Positions 9,676-20,261 of a DNA stretch of 64,000 nucleotides are shown here, in pieces. A program made the position numbers and the translations under genes. The stretch covers positions 132,484,834 through 132,548,833 of the forward strand of contig OW240916.1 in assembly GCA_933207985.1 (NCBI GenBank), in the 5' to 3' direction. This stretch comes from Pelobates cultripes. Lineage: Eukaryota; Chordata; Amphibia; Anura; Pelobatidae. The notes beneath the pieces are model-generated. The model was given only the letters and a program-made list of their open reading frames with translations. It was not told the DNA's origin and made no database searches. How positions within the stretch are numbered: the first letter of the stretch is position 1; each line of letters starts with the position of its first letter.

Positions 9676-10763
9676 GTATCGTATATACTCGAGTATAAGC
9701 CGACCCGAATATAAGCCGAGGTACCTAATTTTACCACAAAAAAATGGGAAAACGTATTGACTCGAGTATAAGCCTAGGGTGGGAAATGCAGCAGCTACTG
9801 GTAAATTTAAAAAAAAACAGATCCCAATAAAATTACATTAATTGAGGCATCAGTAGGTTAAATGTTTTTGAATATTTACTTACAGTATGTGTATATAATG
9901 AATTCAGTGTGTGTGTGTGTGTGTTTGTGTAGTGTGTGTATATAATCAATGCAGAGTGTGTGTGCTTGTGGAGTGCGTGTATATAATTAATGCAGTGTGT
10001 GTGTGTATATAATGAATGCAGAGTGTATGTGTTTATAATGAATGCAGTGTTTGTGTAGTGTGTATATAATGAATGCAGTGTGTGCGTGTGTTTGTGTGAA
10101 TGCAGTGTGTGTGTATATAATGAATGCAGTGTGTGTTTATATGATGCAGAGTGTGTGTATATAATGCAGAGTGTGTGTTTGTGTGAATGCAGTGTGTGTG
10201 TGTATATGATGCAGAGTGTGTGTGTGTTTGTGTAGTGTGTGTAAACTGGGTGGGGGGAGGGCATTTTTTATATTTAAATATTATTATTGTAATATTTAAT
10301 TTTTTTACTTTTTTTTTGTCCCCCCTCCCTGCTTGTTACCTGGCCAAGGGAGGGGGGATATGTTAATCCCTGGTGGTCCAGTGACATGTACTGAGCAGTG
10401 GGGGGGCGACAGCAAGCTGTTACTTACCTTTCCTCCAGCTCCCCAGTGTAAATCTCGTGGTCTGCGTGCCGCGCAGAGCGTTGCCACGGTAACCCGTGGC
10501 AACGCTCTGACAGCCACGGGACTAGCGAGATTTTCACTGGAGAGCTGGAGGAGCTGCAAGAAAGGTAAGTAACAGCTTGCTGCTGCCACTCCTCTCCCCT
10601 CCAGGACCGCCGGGCTTGTAATGAGCCCGGCGGTCCTGGTCTGTATTATGGCAATGTAAGTTGCCATAATACAGACCCTGACTTGAGTATAAGCCGAGAG
10701 GGGCTTTTTCAGCACAAAAAATGTGCTGAAAAACTCGGCTTATACTCGAGTATATACGGTATT
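9676..10763. mobile_element. TIR element with CGAGTATAAG termini (copy 1)
   Basis: The left end GTATATACTCGAGTATAAGC and right end GCTTATACTCGAGTATATAC are inverted repeats. The CGAGTATAAG motif recurs inside (about 9760 and 10683). The interior has a GTGT microsatellite (9890-10245), a large imperfect hairpin around a GTTGCCACGG/CCGTGGCAAC core (10430-10575), and a perfect hairpin GGTCTGTATTATGGCAA / TTGCCATAATACAGACC (10636-10675). A related copy lies at 25660-26607. No transposase is present, so it is nonautonomous; the superfamily is unknown to me. Confidence 0.7.
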
Positions 10764-10765
10764 TA

Positions 10766-12283
10766 CACTGCTCAAAAAAATAAAGGGAACACAAAAATAA
10801 CACATCCTAGATTTGAATGAATTAAATATTCTTCTGAAATACTTTGTTCTTTACATAGTTGATTGTGCTGACAACAAAATCACACAAAAATTAAAAAATG
10901 GAAATCAAATTTTTCAACCCATGGAGGTCTGAATTTGGAGTCACACTCAAAATTAAAGTGGAAAAACATACTACAGGCTGATCCAACTTTGATGTAATGT
11001 CCTTAAAACAAGTCAAAATGAGGCTCCGTAGTGTGTATGACCTCCCTACAACTCCTGTGCATGCTCCTGATGAGGTGGCGGATGGTCTCCTGAGGGATCT
11101 TCTCCCAGACCAGGACTAAAGCATCTGCCAACTCCTGGACAGTCTGTGGTGCAACGTGGCATTGGTGGATGGAGCAAGACATGATGTCCCAAATGTGCTC
11201 AATTGGATTCAAGTCTGGGGAACGGGCGGGTCAGTCCATAGCATCAATGCCTTCGTCTTGCAGGAACTGCTGACACACTCCAGCCACATGAGGTCTAGCA
11301 TTGTCTTGCATTAGGAGGAACCCTGGGCCAACCGCACCAGCATATGGTCTCAGGATCTCATCTCGGTACCTAATGGCCATCAGGCTACCTCTGGCGAGCA
11401 CATGGAGGGCTTTGTGGCCCCCCAAAGAAATGCCACCCCACACCATTACTGACCCACGTCCAAACCGGTCATGCTGGAGGATGTTGCAGGCAGCAGAACG
11501 TTCTCCACGGTGTCTCCAGACTCTGTCATGTCTGTCACATGTGCTCAGTGTGAACCTGCTTTCATCTGTGAAGAGCATAGGGCACCAGTGGCGAATTTGC
11601 CAATCTTGGTGTTCTCTGGCAAATGCCAAACGTCCTGCATGGTGTTGGGCCCTCATACCACCCACATGGAGTCTGTTTCTGACCATTTGAGCAGACACAT
11701 GCACATTTGTGGCCTGCTGGAGGTCATTTTGCAGGGCTCTGGCAGTGCTCCTCCTGGTCCTCCTTGCACAAAGGTGGAGGTAGCGGTCCTGCTGCTGGCT
11801 TGTTGCCCTCCTACGGCCTCCTCCACGTCTCCTGATGTACTGGCCGGTCTCCTGGTAGCGCCTCCATGCTCTGGACACTACACTGACAGACACAGCAAAC
11901 CTTCTTGCCACAGCTCGCATTGATGTGCGATCATGGATGAGCTGCACTACCTGAGCCACTTGTGTGGGTTGTAGACTCCGTCTCATGCTACCACTAGAGT
12001 GAAAGCACCACCAGCATTCAAAAGTGACCAAAACATCAGCCAGGAAGCATAGGAAATGAGAAGTGGTCTGTGGTCACCACCTGCAGAACCACTCCTTTAT
12101 TGGGGGTGTCTTGCTAATTGCCTATAATTTCCACCTGTTGTCTATCCCATTTGCACAACAGCATGTGAAATTGATTGTCACTCAGTGTTGCTTCCTAAGT
12201 GGACAGTTTGATTTCACAGAAGTGTGATTGACTTGGAGTTAAATTGTGTTGTTTAACTGTTCCCTTAATTTTTTTTAGCAGTG
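10766..12283 (-). mobile_element. Near-complete Tc1/mariner (DD34E) transposon
   Basis: The element spans 1518 bp between TA dinucleotides at 10764-10765 and 12284-12285. Terminal inverted repeats start CACTGCTCAAAAAAATAAAG on the left; the right end reads CTTAATTTTTTTTAGCAGTG, and both carry the GGGAACA/TGTTCCC block just inside. The transposase is encoded on the minus strand. The left end sits directly beside the right TIR of the 9676-10763 element. Length and layout match a full-sized Tc1 element with small internal deletions. Confidence 0.92.
11003..12031 (-). pseudogene. Tc1 transposase, inactivated by a stop codon and deletions
   Basis: A 266-codon frame (12031 to 11231) and a further 69-residue frame are in register, separated by a single TGA at about 11229-11231. 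The family normally has Trp there (D-W-P-A-R-S-P-D), so this is a TGG to TGA change. The N-terminal half holds the paired helix-turn-helix region ([34 protein letters not shown]) and a GRRR-like basic stretch. The catalytic triad is visible: Asp in FTDESRF, Asp in [12 protein letters not shown] and Glu in NPIEHIWD, with 34 residues between the last two (DD34E). The linker between GGMRA and [10 protein letters not shown] is about ten residues shorter than usual, an in-frame deletion. The C-terminus (HTTEPHFDLF) looks shifted out of the normal frame by a further deletion. Confidence 0.92.
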
Positions 12284-12840
12284 TAAATTGCATGATCATT
12301 AAAAGGACAATCTAATTACCTAAACTACTTTGTGTTAATGCATATTTAATGCAGAGATGAAAAAACTGACAAGCCCGTTGCTAAACATTTTTGGGAGTTT
12401 CAGTACAGACTCCCAAACCTAAAGTCTATTGCTATCGATGTAACCTCCACCTCTGGTTAGAGGGAAAGATCGATCTAAGATAATATTACAGAGGAAACAT
12501 TTTTGTTCAGGAACCTGGGCACTCTTTACCATAAGGGATTTTATGAGAATACATGATTTATTTCCTTTCTGGACACGTGTTAAAAAGTGGTTTGTGTCAT
12601 CTATTGTTTTTGTGTTACCCTTTAACTTTCCTTTTTTTCCCCCTTTTTTTCTTCTAGATCGTGGCTGAATATTTAACTGCAGTTTATGTGTTTATGCTGT
12701 TAAGATTGATATTGAGATCTGGAAATTTACAATTATTTATAGTTTATTTTGTTCTTGTATTGCTGAATATGATATTGTTGAGTGGTTTAATCCACATTGG
12801 TATTATTCAGTTGCTTTGGTAAATGGGATTTTGAAAACCT
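12284..12840. other. Short AT-rich stretch between two Tc1 copies
   Basis: No gene or element ends recognised. Confidence 0.5.
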
Positions 12841-13440
12841 TTTTTTTGCAGTGTTGCAGGGTGCAATATCTTCTGAAAAAGGCCATTGCCATCAGGAAAC
12901 ATCAATGCCATGAAGAGGTGTACGTGGTCTGCAAAAATCTCTGGTTCAGTTATATGTTTCAAACTAACATCCACGTGAATGCCAGGACCCAAAGTTTTCC
13001 AGCTGAACATTGCCCAGAGCATGACATTGCCTCTGCCGGGCTGCCTTCGTCCCACAGTGCATGCTGCTGCAATCTCTTCCCCAGGTAAACTACCGGTATG
13101 CACACGCACCCGGCCATCCACCTGCTCTAGAAGAAATCATGATTCATCAGACGAGGCAAACTTCTTCCATTACTCCATCATCCTGTTCATACGCTTACGT
13201 CCCCATTGAAGGCACTTTTGGTATTGGGCAGCTGTCATCATGGGTGTTCTGAACAGTCTGCTGCTCCGCAGTCCCATGCACAGCAAACTGCAATGCACTG
13301 TGTGTTCTGACACCTTTCTGTCAACATTACGTTTTTCAGCAATTTGAGCTACAGTAGCTTTTCTGTGTGATCGGACCAGACTGGATTGCCTTTGCTCCCC
13401 ATGTGCATCAATGATCCTTGAGCACACGTTTGGTATATAC
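12841..13440 (-). pseudogene. Second, unrelated Tc1-like transposase remnant
   Basis: Minus-strand blocks follow the order of a Tc1 transposase of a different subfamily: RIIDAHGEQRQ, KATVAQIAEKRNVDRKVSEH, LLCMGLRSSRLFRTPMMT, LQWGRKRMN, WKKFASSDES, VDGRVRVHTG, GNVMLWAMFSWKTLGPGIHV, FADHVHLFMALMFPDGNGLF. It has stop codons between MME and WKKF and directly after SDES, and a frameshift before the second catalytic Asp (DIAPCNTAK in the neighbouring frame). The C-terminal Glu region and TIRs are missing. At 13440 it is cut by the palindromic insertion at 13441-14030. It is much older than the 10766-12283 element. Confidence 0.85.
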
Positions 13441-14048
13441 AGGGGGGAAGAGTCTGCGCTGGATAACAGAAATATAAGCAGCAACCCCAATTAGGGAATC
13501 CCTCAAGACCCTAATGAAACAGACTAAAAGTGGAAAAGGGGGGGTAAGGGCTGCACTAGGAACTAAAACACAATTTATTATAACAGTAAAACCCAGACCA
13601 AATGGTCACAATAAATAGGTAACAACAAAATAGGTCTATTAAAAACACCCTTCATCCCAGAGCTGGTCCAAGCTCCTCCAAATGTGAGTGTATTATCCTC
13701 TTTTTCTTTTATTTATTTTATCCTTGGACCCGCAATACTTCACAATTGGCAGTTTGTTGTGTTTCCAATTTTGTATTCACATATACGGATTATTTTACAA
13801 CCCGGACGGATCAACTCCTGAGGACTGTAGACATAATCCATCCAGTTATATCAGTGAGACATTTCATTTATATATTTTTACCACTTGGAAGGACTTTTTT
13901 ATTTAATTTTATAAAGACTTTTTTATAGACCTATTTTGCGGTTACCTATTCATTGTGACCATTTGGTCTGGTTTTTACTGTTGTAATAAATAGTGTTTTA
14001 GTTCCTAGCGCAGCCCTTACCCCCCTTTTCCACACGTTTGGTATATAC
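13423..14048. mobile_element. Palindromic insertion with perfect 18-bp TSD
   Basis: CACACGTTTGGTATATAC occurs at 13423-13440 and 14031-14048. The 590-bp insert between them has a head of about 90 bp, then long inverted arms at about 13532-13643 and 13918-14030 (GGTAAGGGCTGC / GCAGCCCTTACC, CAGACCAAATGGTCACAAT / ATTGTGACCATTTGGTCTG) around a centre of about 275 bp. This is the same architecture as 3059-3353 and 4287-4980: unique head, then inverted copies of a tail with a TTTATT-rich segment. It landed inside the decayed Tc1 remnant. Confidence 0.75.
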
Positions 14049-14641
14049 TTATAAGGTTCAAGAATGCAGGATATAACTCCAATTGAGTGGGTGAATATTA
14101 AAGGTTTTTATTACATAGATAAATTGTATCATTAAAGAATGTTTAGAAAAGTTAAGGCAGAATACATCACCAATTAATACACAAAGAGGTCCACATTTTA
14201 GGCTTGTAAGCCCCATCAGCTTTCGGTTAGGAGTAAATTAATCAAGCAATTTCCTGCTCATCTGCTCACAGGATGAAACTTCTGACCAAAAAATGTATGT
14301 ACCAGCTTTTATAATTGTACTTACATGACTAGTTTGTGCACGTGAGATGCGCAGTTCATACATGTGAAAGTGCAACTTTCAAGACATCAGCCCACTCCGG
14401 GGTGCTGACCAAACACCCAGAGTGTCCTGAGTCATGTGATAAGACACTTGCACTTTGGTTGTAAGATTCTGGAACTAAAGGCAGAATGCCCAGAATATTG
14501 CAATATCATAGGACACTGAAGTTCATGTTATACGTAATGTTATTGTTAACAAGGCTCGGTATGAACCCTAGCCTTTATTTAGGACACTCGTTTAGGATAG
14601 GGGCCGCATCTACGACATCGAGCCAGCACGTTCCAGTCCAT
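14049..14641. other. Unassigned stretch
   Basis: Some text (GGTTTTTATTACATAGAT, GGCTTGTAAGCCCCATCAGC) resembles tails of the palindromic class, but I could not define ends. Confidence 0.4.
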
Positions 14642-14719
14642 GTCCCCTTAAGGACCAAACCTCTGGAATAAAAGGGAATCATGACATGTCACACATGTCA
14701 TGTGTCCTTAAGGGGTTAA
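14642..14719. mobile_element. Short TTAA MITE (CCCCTTAAGGAC family)
   Basis: CCCCTTAAGGACCAAA at the left and GTGTCCTTAAGGGGTTAA at the right are inverted, with ATGACATGTCACACATGTCA in the middle. An inverted relative lies at 20932-21011, and the same terminus ends the spacer at 41832. Confidence 0.75.
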
Positions 14720-15089
14720 GACTCTAGGTTGCTGGAAGTCATCAGCATATACAACATACATACCCCAACCAGTACAGGAAATACAAAGGGCATTCGTTAA
14801 AATGTATTATGTTCTTTACTAAATAAATGTATTTTGAGCATGATATGTATTCCTTTTTGCCCATTTTATTTACTGGCCTACAGCATACATCGGTTTCGGC
14901 ATACCTCAACCGACTTTTTCCTATCACATGTTTGCTAACAACAATCTTGCTTCATATCATAATCAATGTTGCCCCGAACACAAATATATATATATATATA
15001 TATATATTAGATTAATCACAATTATACAATTAGCAATACAGTCGCCCTTGGCCAATGACACTTTGGTTGGTACATGGTGCAGAAGGGGT
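14720..15089. other. Unique DNA with a (TA)n tract
   Basis: Contains (TA)n at about 14985-15008; otherwise nothing recognised. Confidence 0.5.
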
Positions 15090-15380
15090 TAAAAACCCCT
15101 TCTGTCAATGACCTGGGTCCAGCGCCGATATCTCTAGATGCTGGCTCGGGTGCCACCTAATGCACTTGCACGGCAATGGCTGTACTCGCATTAAGATTTC
15201 CCCATTTTATTCAATGCTTTCCTGGTAGACAGCCACTAAAGGTGGAGTTAACCCATAAAGATCATTATTGCAGTTTATAAAAACTGTAATATTACCTTGC
15301 AGGGTTGAGGGTGCTGGGACACTGCACCCAGACCACTTCAATGAGCTAAAGTGGTCTGGGTGCCTATAGTGTCCCTTTAA
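15090..15380. mobile_element. TTAA-family element, 3' end complete
   Basis: It ends with the inverted pair GCACCCAGACCACTTCA / AAGTGGTCTGGGTGCC followed by TATAGTGTCCCTTTAA at 15380. The interior shares TTCAATGCTTTCCTGGTAGACAG-type text with 8480-8940 (split here as 'ttcaatgctttcc' and 'tggtagacagcc'). The 5' end is uncertain. Confidence 0.6.
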
Positions 15381-15503
15381 ATCTTGGGCTTAAACTGCAT
15401 ACACATGTCCCAGTATACCACAATTAATGGAGTTAAAAGAGCTACCATATAAGACTGTAACTCCCACTAACCTCAGTCATTATTGTAAAACCTTCCCTTA
15501 GCC

Positions 15504-15616
15504 CAGTGATGGCTAACCTTGACATCATAAATTGTTTCTGGACTACATTTCGCATGATGCTCAGCTAGCTAATGTAGTCCAGAAACAATTTATGGTGTCA
15601 AGGTTAGCCATCACTG
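15504..15616. mobile_element. hAT-type MITE, 113 bp, foldback
   Basis: It starts CAGTGATGGCTAACCTTGAC and ends with the complement (GTCAAGGTTAGCCATCACTG). The interior is a near-perfect palindrome around a GCTCAGCTAGC centre. It is flanked by an 8-bp TSD with one mismatch (CCTTAGCC at 15496-15503, CTTTAGCC at 15617-15624). TSD length and CAGTG ends fit hAT. Confidence 0.85.
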
Positions 15617-15639
15617 CTTTAGCCCCTATAATACTGCCT

Positions 15640-16873
15640 GGGATCCCAAAGTACAGCAATTGCAAACACAATTTATGTGCAATAAACACATTTTTGCAAT
15701 TGTCAAAATCGTGTATACAAAATTTTAAGGTAAGTGTGGTGGGACTGCTGCCTGGTCGTGAATTGCTATGTGTTATTCTCAGTGTTTCCCCTGTGTTGTG
15801 TTATATTCATGTGTTTTACTTGCTCTCTGTTCGGTAGAGTCAATACGAACGAGTTCAGATCGCCTCCCAAACGGGACCACCACAAAACATCATTTAGAAT
15901 GTTGTCTTAGAATCCTCACACCTCGTAACTAGGTGTCAAAACCACAAACCGCAAGGGGAAGCTTCGGCGCGTGCCGACCCTGGGTGGCGGCCCATTCGTT
16001 AGACGAATGCCGTCTAGGGGGAGCATTCGTGGATTGCTTCTCACCTCGTTCGGTTTCCAAACAGGGACCTCTGACCCCTTGGAATGTTCACACCAATCAA
16101 TTAGAACGTTGGCAACTGGCAACATAAGTGTGAAAACCGCAAGGGAAGTAATTAATGAGTGCTTTCCTGGGCAGCCAGGAGGAGCATTCGTATCCCGAAA
16201 GGAGACACTTCCCTTGCCAGGTTTCACCCAGGAACCCCACAAGCAGAGGTGGTTACCATTCTGGGGGTCCCTGAGATTGGTGGGGACACTCTCTTGGGGA
16301 CAATGAACATTTGGCAGACTTTCTGTAGCTGGGAGTCACAGAGGTGGGAAACTTTCCCGCGCTGGGACTCCCAGGTACAGAGGCTTATGGGATAAAGAGC
16401 CCTGGTCCCCAGAGGTGGAAAACCCTGAGGATGGGTGGCGGGAACTGGGGACAAAGGGATTGGAGTTTCTGTCACACGCACAGGCCCCTGGGAGGGGGAG
16501 GACCATGGGAGGGGGCATGGAGTGGTAGGAACAAGGGACAAAGGGATTGGGGATCCGGTTACATTATGCGACCCCCGGGAGGGGGAGAACCCTGGGAGGA
16601 GACATTGTCATTGTGTGTAATCCACCCCTTGCATGGGGAAAGTATAAAGCCAAGTGTGGCCAATAAAGTTGTTATACCCCTGGAACTGTGTGTCGTCCAG
16701 TTACTGGGGAAAATGGGTTCCATCCTTCATTAACAACGGGGGTGGGAGGGTAACCAACCGGATTACCCAGAGCCTGCTACACCCTGGAAATTGTGTACAC
16801 GATTGTGACAATTTCAAGATAAATTTGTTTATTGCACACAAATTTTGTTTGCAATTGAGCACTTTGGAATCCC
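15640..16873. mobile_element. 1.2-kb TIR element with LTR-like interior
   Basis: Inverted arms of about 85 bp at 15640-15727 and 16788-16873 share GTGCAATAAACA / TGTTTATTGCAC, TTGACAATT-like text and ATCCCAAAG / CTTTGGAATCCC. The interior is GC-richer than its surroundings. It has repeated GAGGGGGAG(G/A)A(C/A)C motifs, then TATAAAG at about 16646 and CCAATAAAGTTG at about 16660, an arrangement reminiscent of a retroelement LTR promoter and poly(A) region. No coding region is recognisable. The arms with their TTTATT-containing tail recall the palindromic insertions elsewhere in the window. Confidence 0.5.
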
Positions 16874-18221
16874 ATGCAGCAGAGGTGGCAATAACTTTAG
16901 ACTGCGGCTCTGCTGAGACCCCCTCCACACACAGCCTTGTCATAAACACAATACACATATCAAAACCACAACAGTCCTTTCATACACAAAATACACAAGA
17001 AGCAGTTCCCTGAAACATAGTACACATGGACACAGATACATACAAGGATACTCACTGTCATGCACAAACTCTCAGGCAAATACACAAAGCCTGACCCACA
17101 GACACTCAAGTCACAAATACACACAGCCAGATATATACTCTCATAAACATACTGTGTCTGTGTGTCTTTACCTGTCAGTGTGTGTCAGTCAAGTATTCAC
17201 TAAACTGAGCATTGTTGGGAATTCAAAGTAAAGTTAAAATTTAAGGTCAAAATATCTGAACTGGAAATATAGATGACTGTTAGATTTTTATTCCGTTCTG
17301 CTATTTTAGCCTTAAATTTGAAATTCCCTTTAAATTCCCAAAACGTGTATATATATATATATATATAAATATATATATACACACACACACATGTAGTATG
17401 TGTATAGCATATATAAAACAGGTTTCCTTTAAGAGTGAGACACTACCCTCTAGAGTATAATAAGCATATATTGCTCATTAATAGTGATCATACACGTCTG
17501 ATCGCCAGGGGCAGTTCTTTTTTCCCTAATTATCTCTTGTTTTCTCATGCAGCCTTTTGGGCTTTTAGAATCCTAAAACTAGTGGTGCACAGTGACCAAT
17601 TTACTCATTTTCACATGGGAGATGTAATTTGCCTTGTTATTTTTCCCTCCCCTGTTGAAACCAACTTCTTTATGTTCTCGTTTATTTTCTCTTTAAAATG
17701 TATGTTATGCTCAAAGGGATAAAGGATTTGCTAAATAGAGAGATAGCCAGCTGCATCAGTGAGGGAAAAAGAAGACTTCTGTGCGTGGTGGGGGGGCCGT
17801 TCACAATGTTTTATTTCATTTCAGTACCTCCTTCCTTTTCAGAAAGCAAATTTCCCTGCTTTCTCTTCTCTTGTTTCACCAGTAGCTGGGTCTCTTAAAG
17901 CATTTGACTCTACTCCCTGATGACTCTCCTGCTCCTCTGTCTTTTACTCATCGTATAGTAGTACCCCAATACTTTATATCAATCCTAAACAATTTCCTCT
18001 TCCTTTTATTTAATTTCCCTATTTTTATTTTATTTTCCCTCCCCCCTAGATATTTACATTTAATTACTCCCAGAACCTCCCCTAATTATCTAGGCAAAAC
18101 CCTTCCCCATGTATTAACCTGTTTCACTCTTATCGATCTATTGTGGAAGGAGTTTACGTCTCTTAAAGAGAGCTTCTACATCTGTGCCAGACATGATTTC
18201 CTAGTATTGTACTGTCTAGTT
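16874..18221. other. Mostly unique DNA with small repeats
   Basis: An AT-rich dispersed repeat at 17205-17340 (GCCTTAAATTTGAAATTC type) is shared with 28880-29200 and 63505-63600. A (TA)n(CA)n tract lies at 17346-17392. A pyrimidine-rich segment runs from about 17640 to 18060. No supported gene. Confidence 0.5.
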
Positions 18222-18894
18222 CAGAGGTAGGCAACCTTTTAGTAGTACTGTGCCAAAGCAAGATTTTGTAGTCCCTTGGCGTGCCGGTCCTATTTTTTTA
18301 AACTGTGGTTTGTATGTTGCTGTTTTCTGCTTGTGTTATTTATGGATGCTGCAGTTGCTTTGGAGCTCTGTATTCGTGCCTATGTGGCCTGTTATATTGT
18401 ATATGTTCATGAGTAGTTTGTGGAATTGTGTAATATACCTATGAATAAGCCGAGTATGGCGGCTGCTTGTGGAATTCGGTGTGTGGATGATATGTTACAT
18501 TGTGTGTTTGGTGGTGTGTGTATATGTGGGGCAGCTTGTGGTATTGAATATGAGAGGCTGCTTGTAGGGTTGAGTGCATTTATGCAGATTGCCAGTGGTG
18601 TTGTGTTTGTGGCGACTGTGTGTGGGCTGTTTGTATTATTTGTATGAGGAAAGGCTTATTCTGCTACTTTTTGTATAGCTAGCAGTGACCAGCTGGCCAG
18701 ATACGAGTCAAGGACAGGAGCTGTGATAGCTGCTGCAGGCTACTCTAGTCCAGTGCGGATTCCCGTTTACATGTGCTGCGAGGACCTGAAATCACTTCCT
18801 CTAAGTGCTGCAATTGAGGATTGCCACTCGCTACCTCCAATTACCGCTCGGTTTGCACTTGCAGATATCTAAAGTCACACTGGGACACCTGATG
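18222..18894. mobile_element. hAT-type element, 3'-truncated (relative of 57755-58541)
   Basis: It begins CAGAGGTAGGCAACCTTTTA and shares 'ggcgtgccggtcctatttttt', 'gcttgtgttatttat', 'aggaaaggcttattctgc' and 'tcaaggacaggagctg' with the complete copy at 57755-58541. The terminal inverted end (GGTTGCCTACCCCTG) is missing here. Confidence 0.7.
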
Positions 18895-20078
18895 CAAATG
18901 AGAAAAAATAATTGTAATACAATTAAATATTATGCTTTGTAATTATATATGTTGTCATACCCAGTGAGCATAATTCATTTTTGCACTTTAACAATATAGC
19001 TATTAAATGTGATTTATGTAGTGCATACATGAATTGGCCATCTAGTGCAGGCGGTATGGCTAATTTCAGCATGTGAAGGGTTAATTTGGTTGTATAGGAA
19101 TGTGATGGGTGTCAGAATGTTTACAACATAAATTCCTCTTTTGAAGCTGGGACTCCAATGTGTTCCTCTGCTTCTCATGTTTATCTTTTCTAAGACTGGA
19201 TAACTGCTAGATTACCCATAAAGCAGCAGAGGCGGCAACCAGGGGCTGGTGTGGCCTTGTCTTGGCCTGGGACTCCGGCTCTGTATGTGTGGGCTCCATC
19301 TCTGAGCCGGAAGGTTGATCAATAGATTACTATTGCACTATTCTGCGTCTGCTGACGAATCTTGAGAGGGAAAACATCAGGGCACAGAGCATCCTCTAAT
19401 CTCTCCATGAGCTGTAGCACTGGAAGAAAGTGATGTCAGCTTACTTACTGGAATGAAGTGATGTCAACTCACTACCTCCCGGCGTAAGAAAGCTGTCACA
19501 CAGGAGGAAAGGGAAAGCATCCCTGTGGTCCAGCAGCTCACTGCTCTGTTGGACCACAGGGATGCCAACTTCCTCCAGCATAAATGTAGGTAAAAAAGAG
19601 GGTGATTATTACAGAGCCCAATCTGTATGTGTGTGACAGTGTGTATTTGTTTGTATGTGTTGTGTATATGTGTATGACAGTGTACGGCAGTATGTATCTG
19701 TGTGTTTGTGTGGCAATGTGTATCTATTTGTGTATATGTGTAACTGGTTTTATGTTCTGTGTATGTGTATCTTTGTGTGGCATTATATATATGTATGGCA
19801 TGTTTGGTCTGTCAGTGTTTGTGTATAAGTGAGTGTGAGCATATAGATGAGCTCTATCTGCTCTTGTTTCCAAGAGATCAGTTATATGATTCTGAACCAA
19901 TGGTACTAGAACTTCTACAACACTGCATGCAATTTTCTAGTATCAATCTGATCAATGCTAGGGGTGCCTTTCAGTACTATTTGGCGCCATGCAACACATA
20001 TTCTGGTTTGTCCCTTTCACTCCTGACCTACTCCTGTTGAAGAACACCCCCTCTCTTTGCAAACATCAATCATAAAAC
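18895..20078. other. Unassigned stretch with hairpin and GT microsatellite
   Basis: A hairpin CATCCCTGTGGTCCA / TGGACCACAGGGATG is at about 19519-19564. A degenerate TGTG microsatellite spans about 19620-19840. Bases 19850-20078 may belong to the LINE remnant that follows, but I could not confirm a frame. Confidence 0.45.
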
Positions 20079-20261
20079 ATGTTAATGGCTGCGATGGGCC
20101 TAGTCCTGCTCTTCTGGGGTCAAACCTCTGCCCCCAGCATCTCACAATGGATGCAACTGGAAGAAAATATTTACTCAGTGGAAGCTGCAATTGCCTCTGC
20201 TAATAAATACATTGATATTTGGTCACCCTGGATACAACGTATCTCCATCTGCCCACCTTAA
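20079..20261 (+). pseudogene. Possible LINE ORF2 C-terminal remnant
   Basis: A 61-codon frame ends SQWMQLEENIYSVEAAIASA, then KYIDIWSPWIQR before the stop. The pattern W-x(3)-[ML]-x(3)-E followed about 20 residues later by F/I-x(2)-W-x-PW is typical of the extreme C-terminus of L1/Tx1-type LINE polyproteins. Upstream reverse-transcriptase motifs are not visible. The following 20262-20540 is pyrimidine-rich with a repeated ACTGTCATGTATTTTTACAA segment, which could be a 3'UTR. Assignment is by pattern only. Confidence 0.4.

Noticed and set aside
9833..10264. 143-codon His/Thr-rich minus-strand frame (and 25833-26069)
   Set aside because: Product of GTGT microsatellites inside TIR elements.
11301..11923. 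Plus-strand frames of 129 and 150 codons
   Set aside because: Antisense shadows of the Tc1 transposase on the minus strand.
17904..18230. 108-codon frame as LINE ORF2 upstream part
   Set aside because: No reverse-transcriptase or endonuclease motif could be recognised, so the link to the LINE-like tail at 20079 is not supported.
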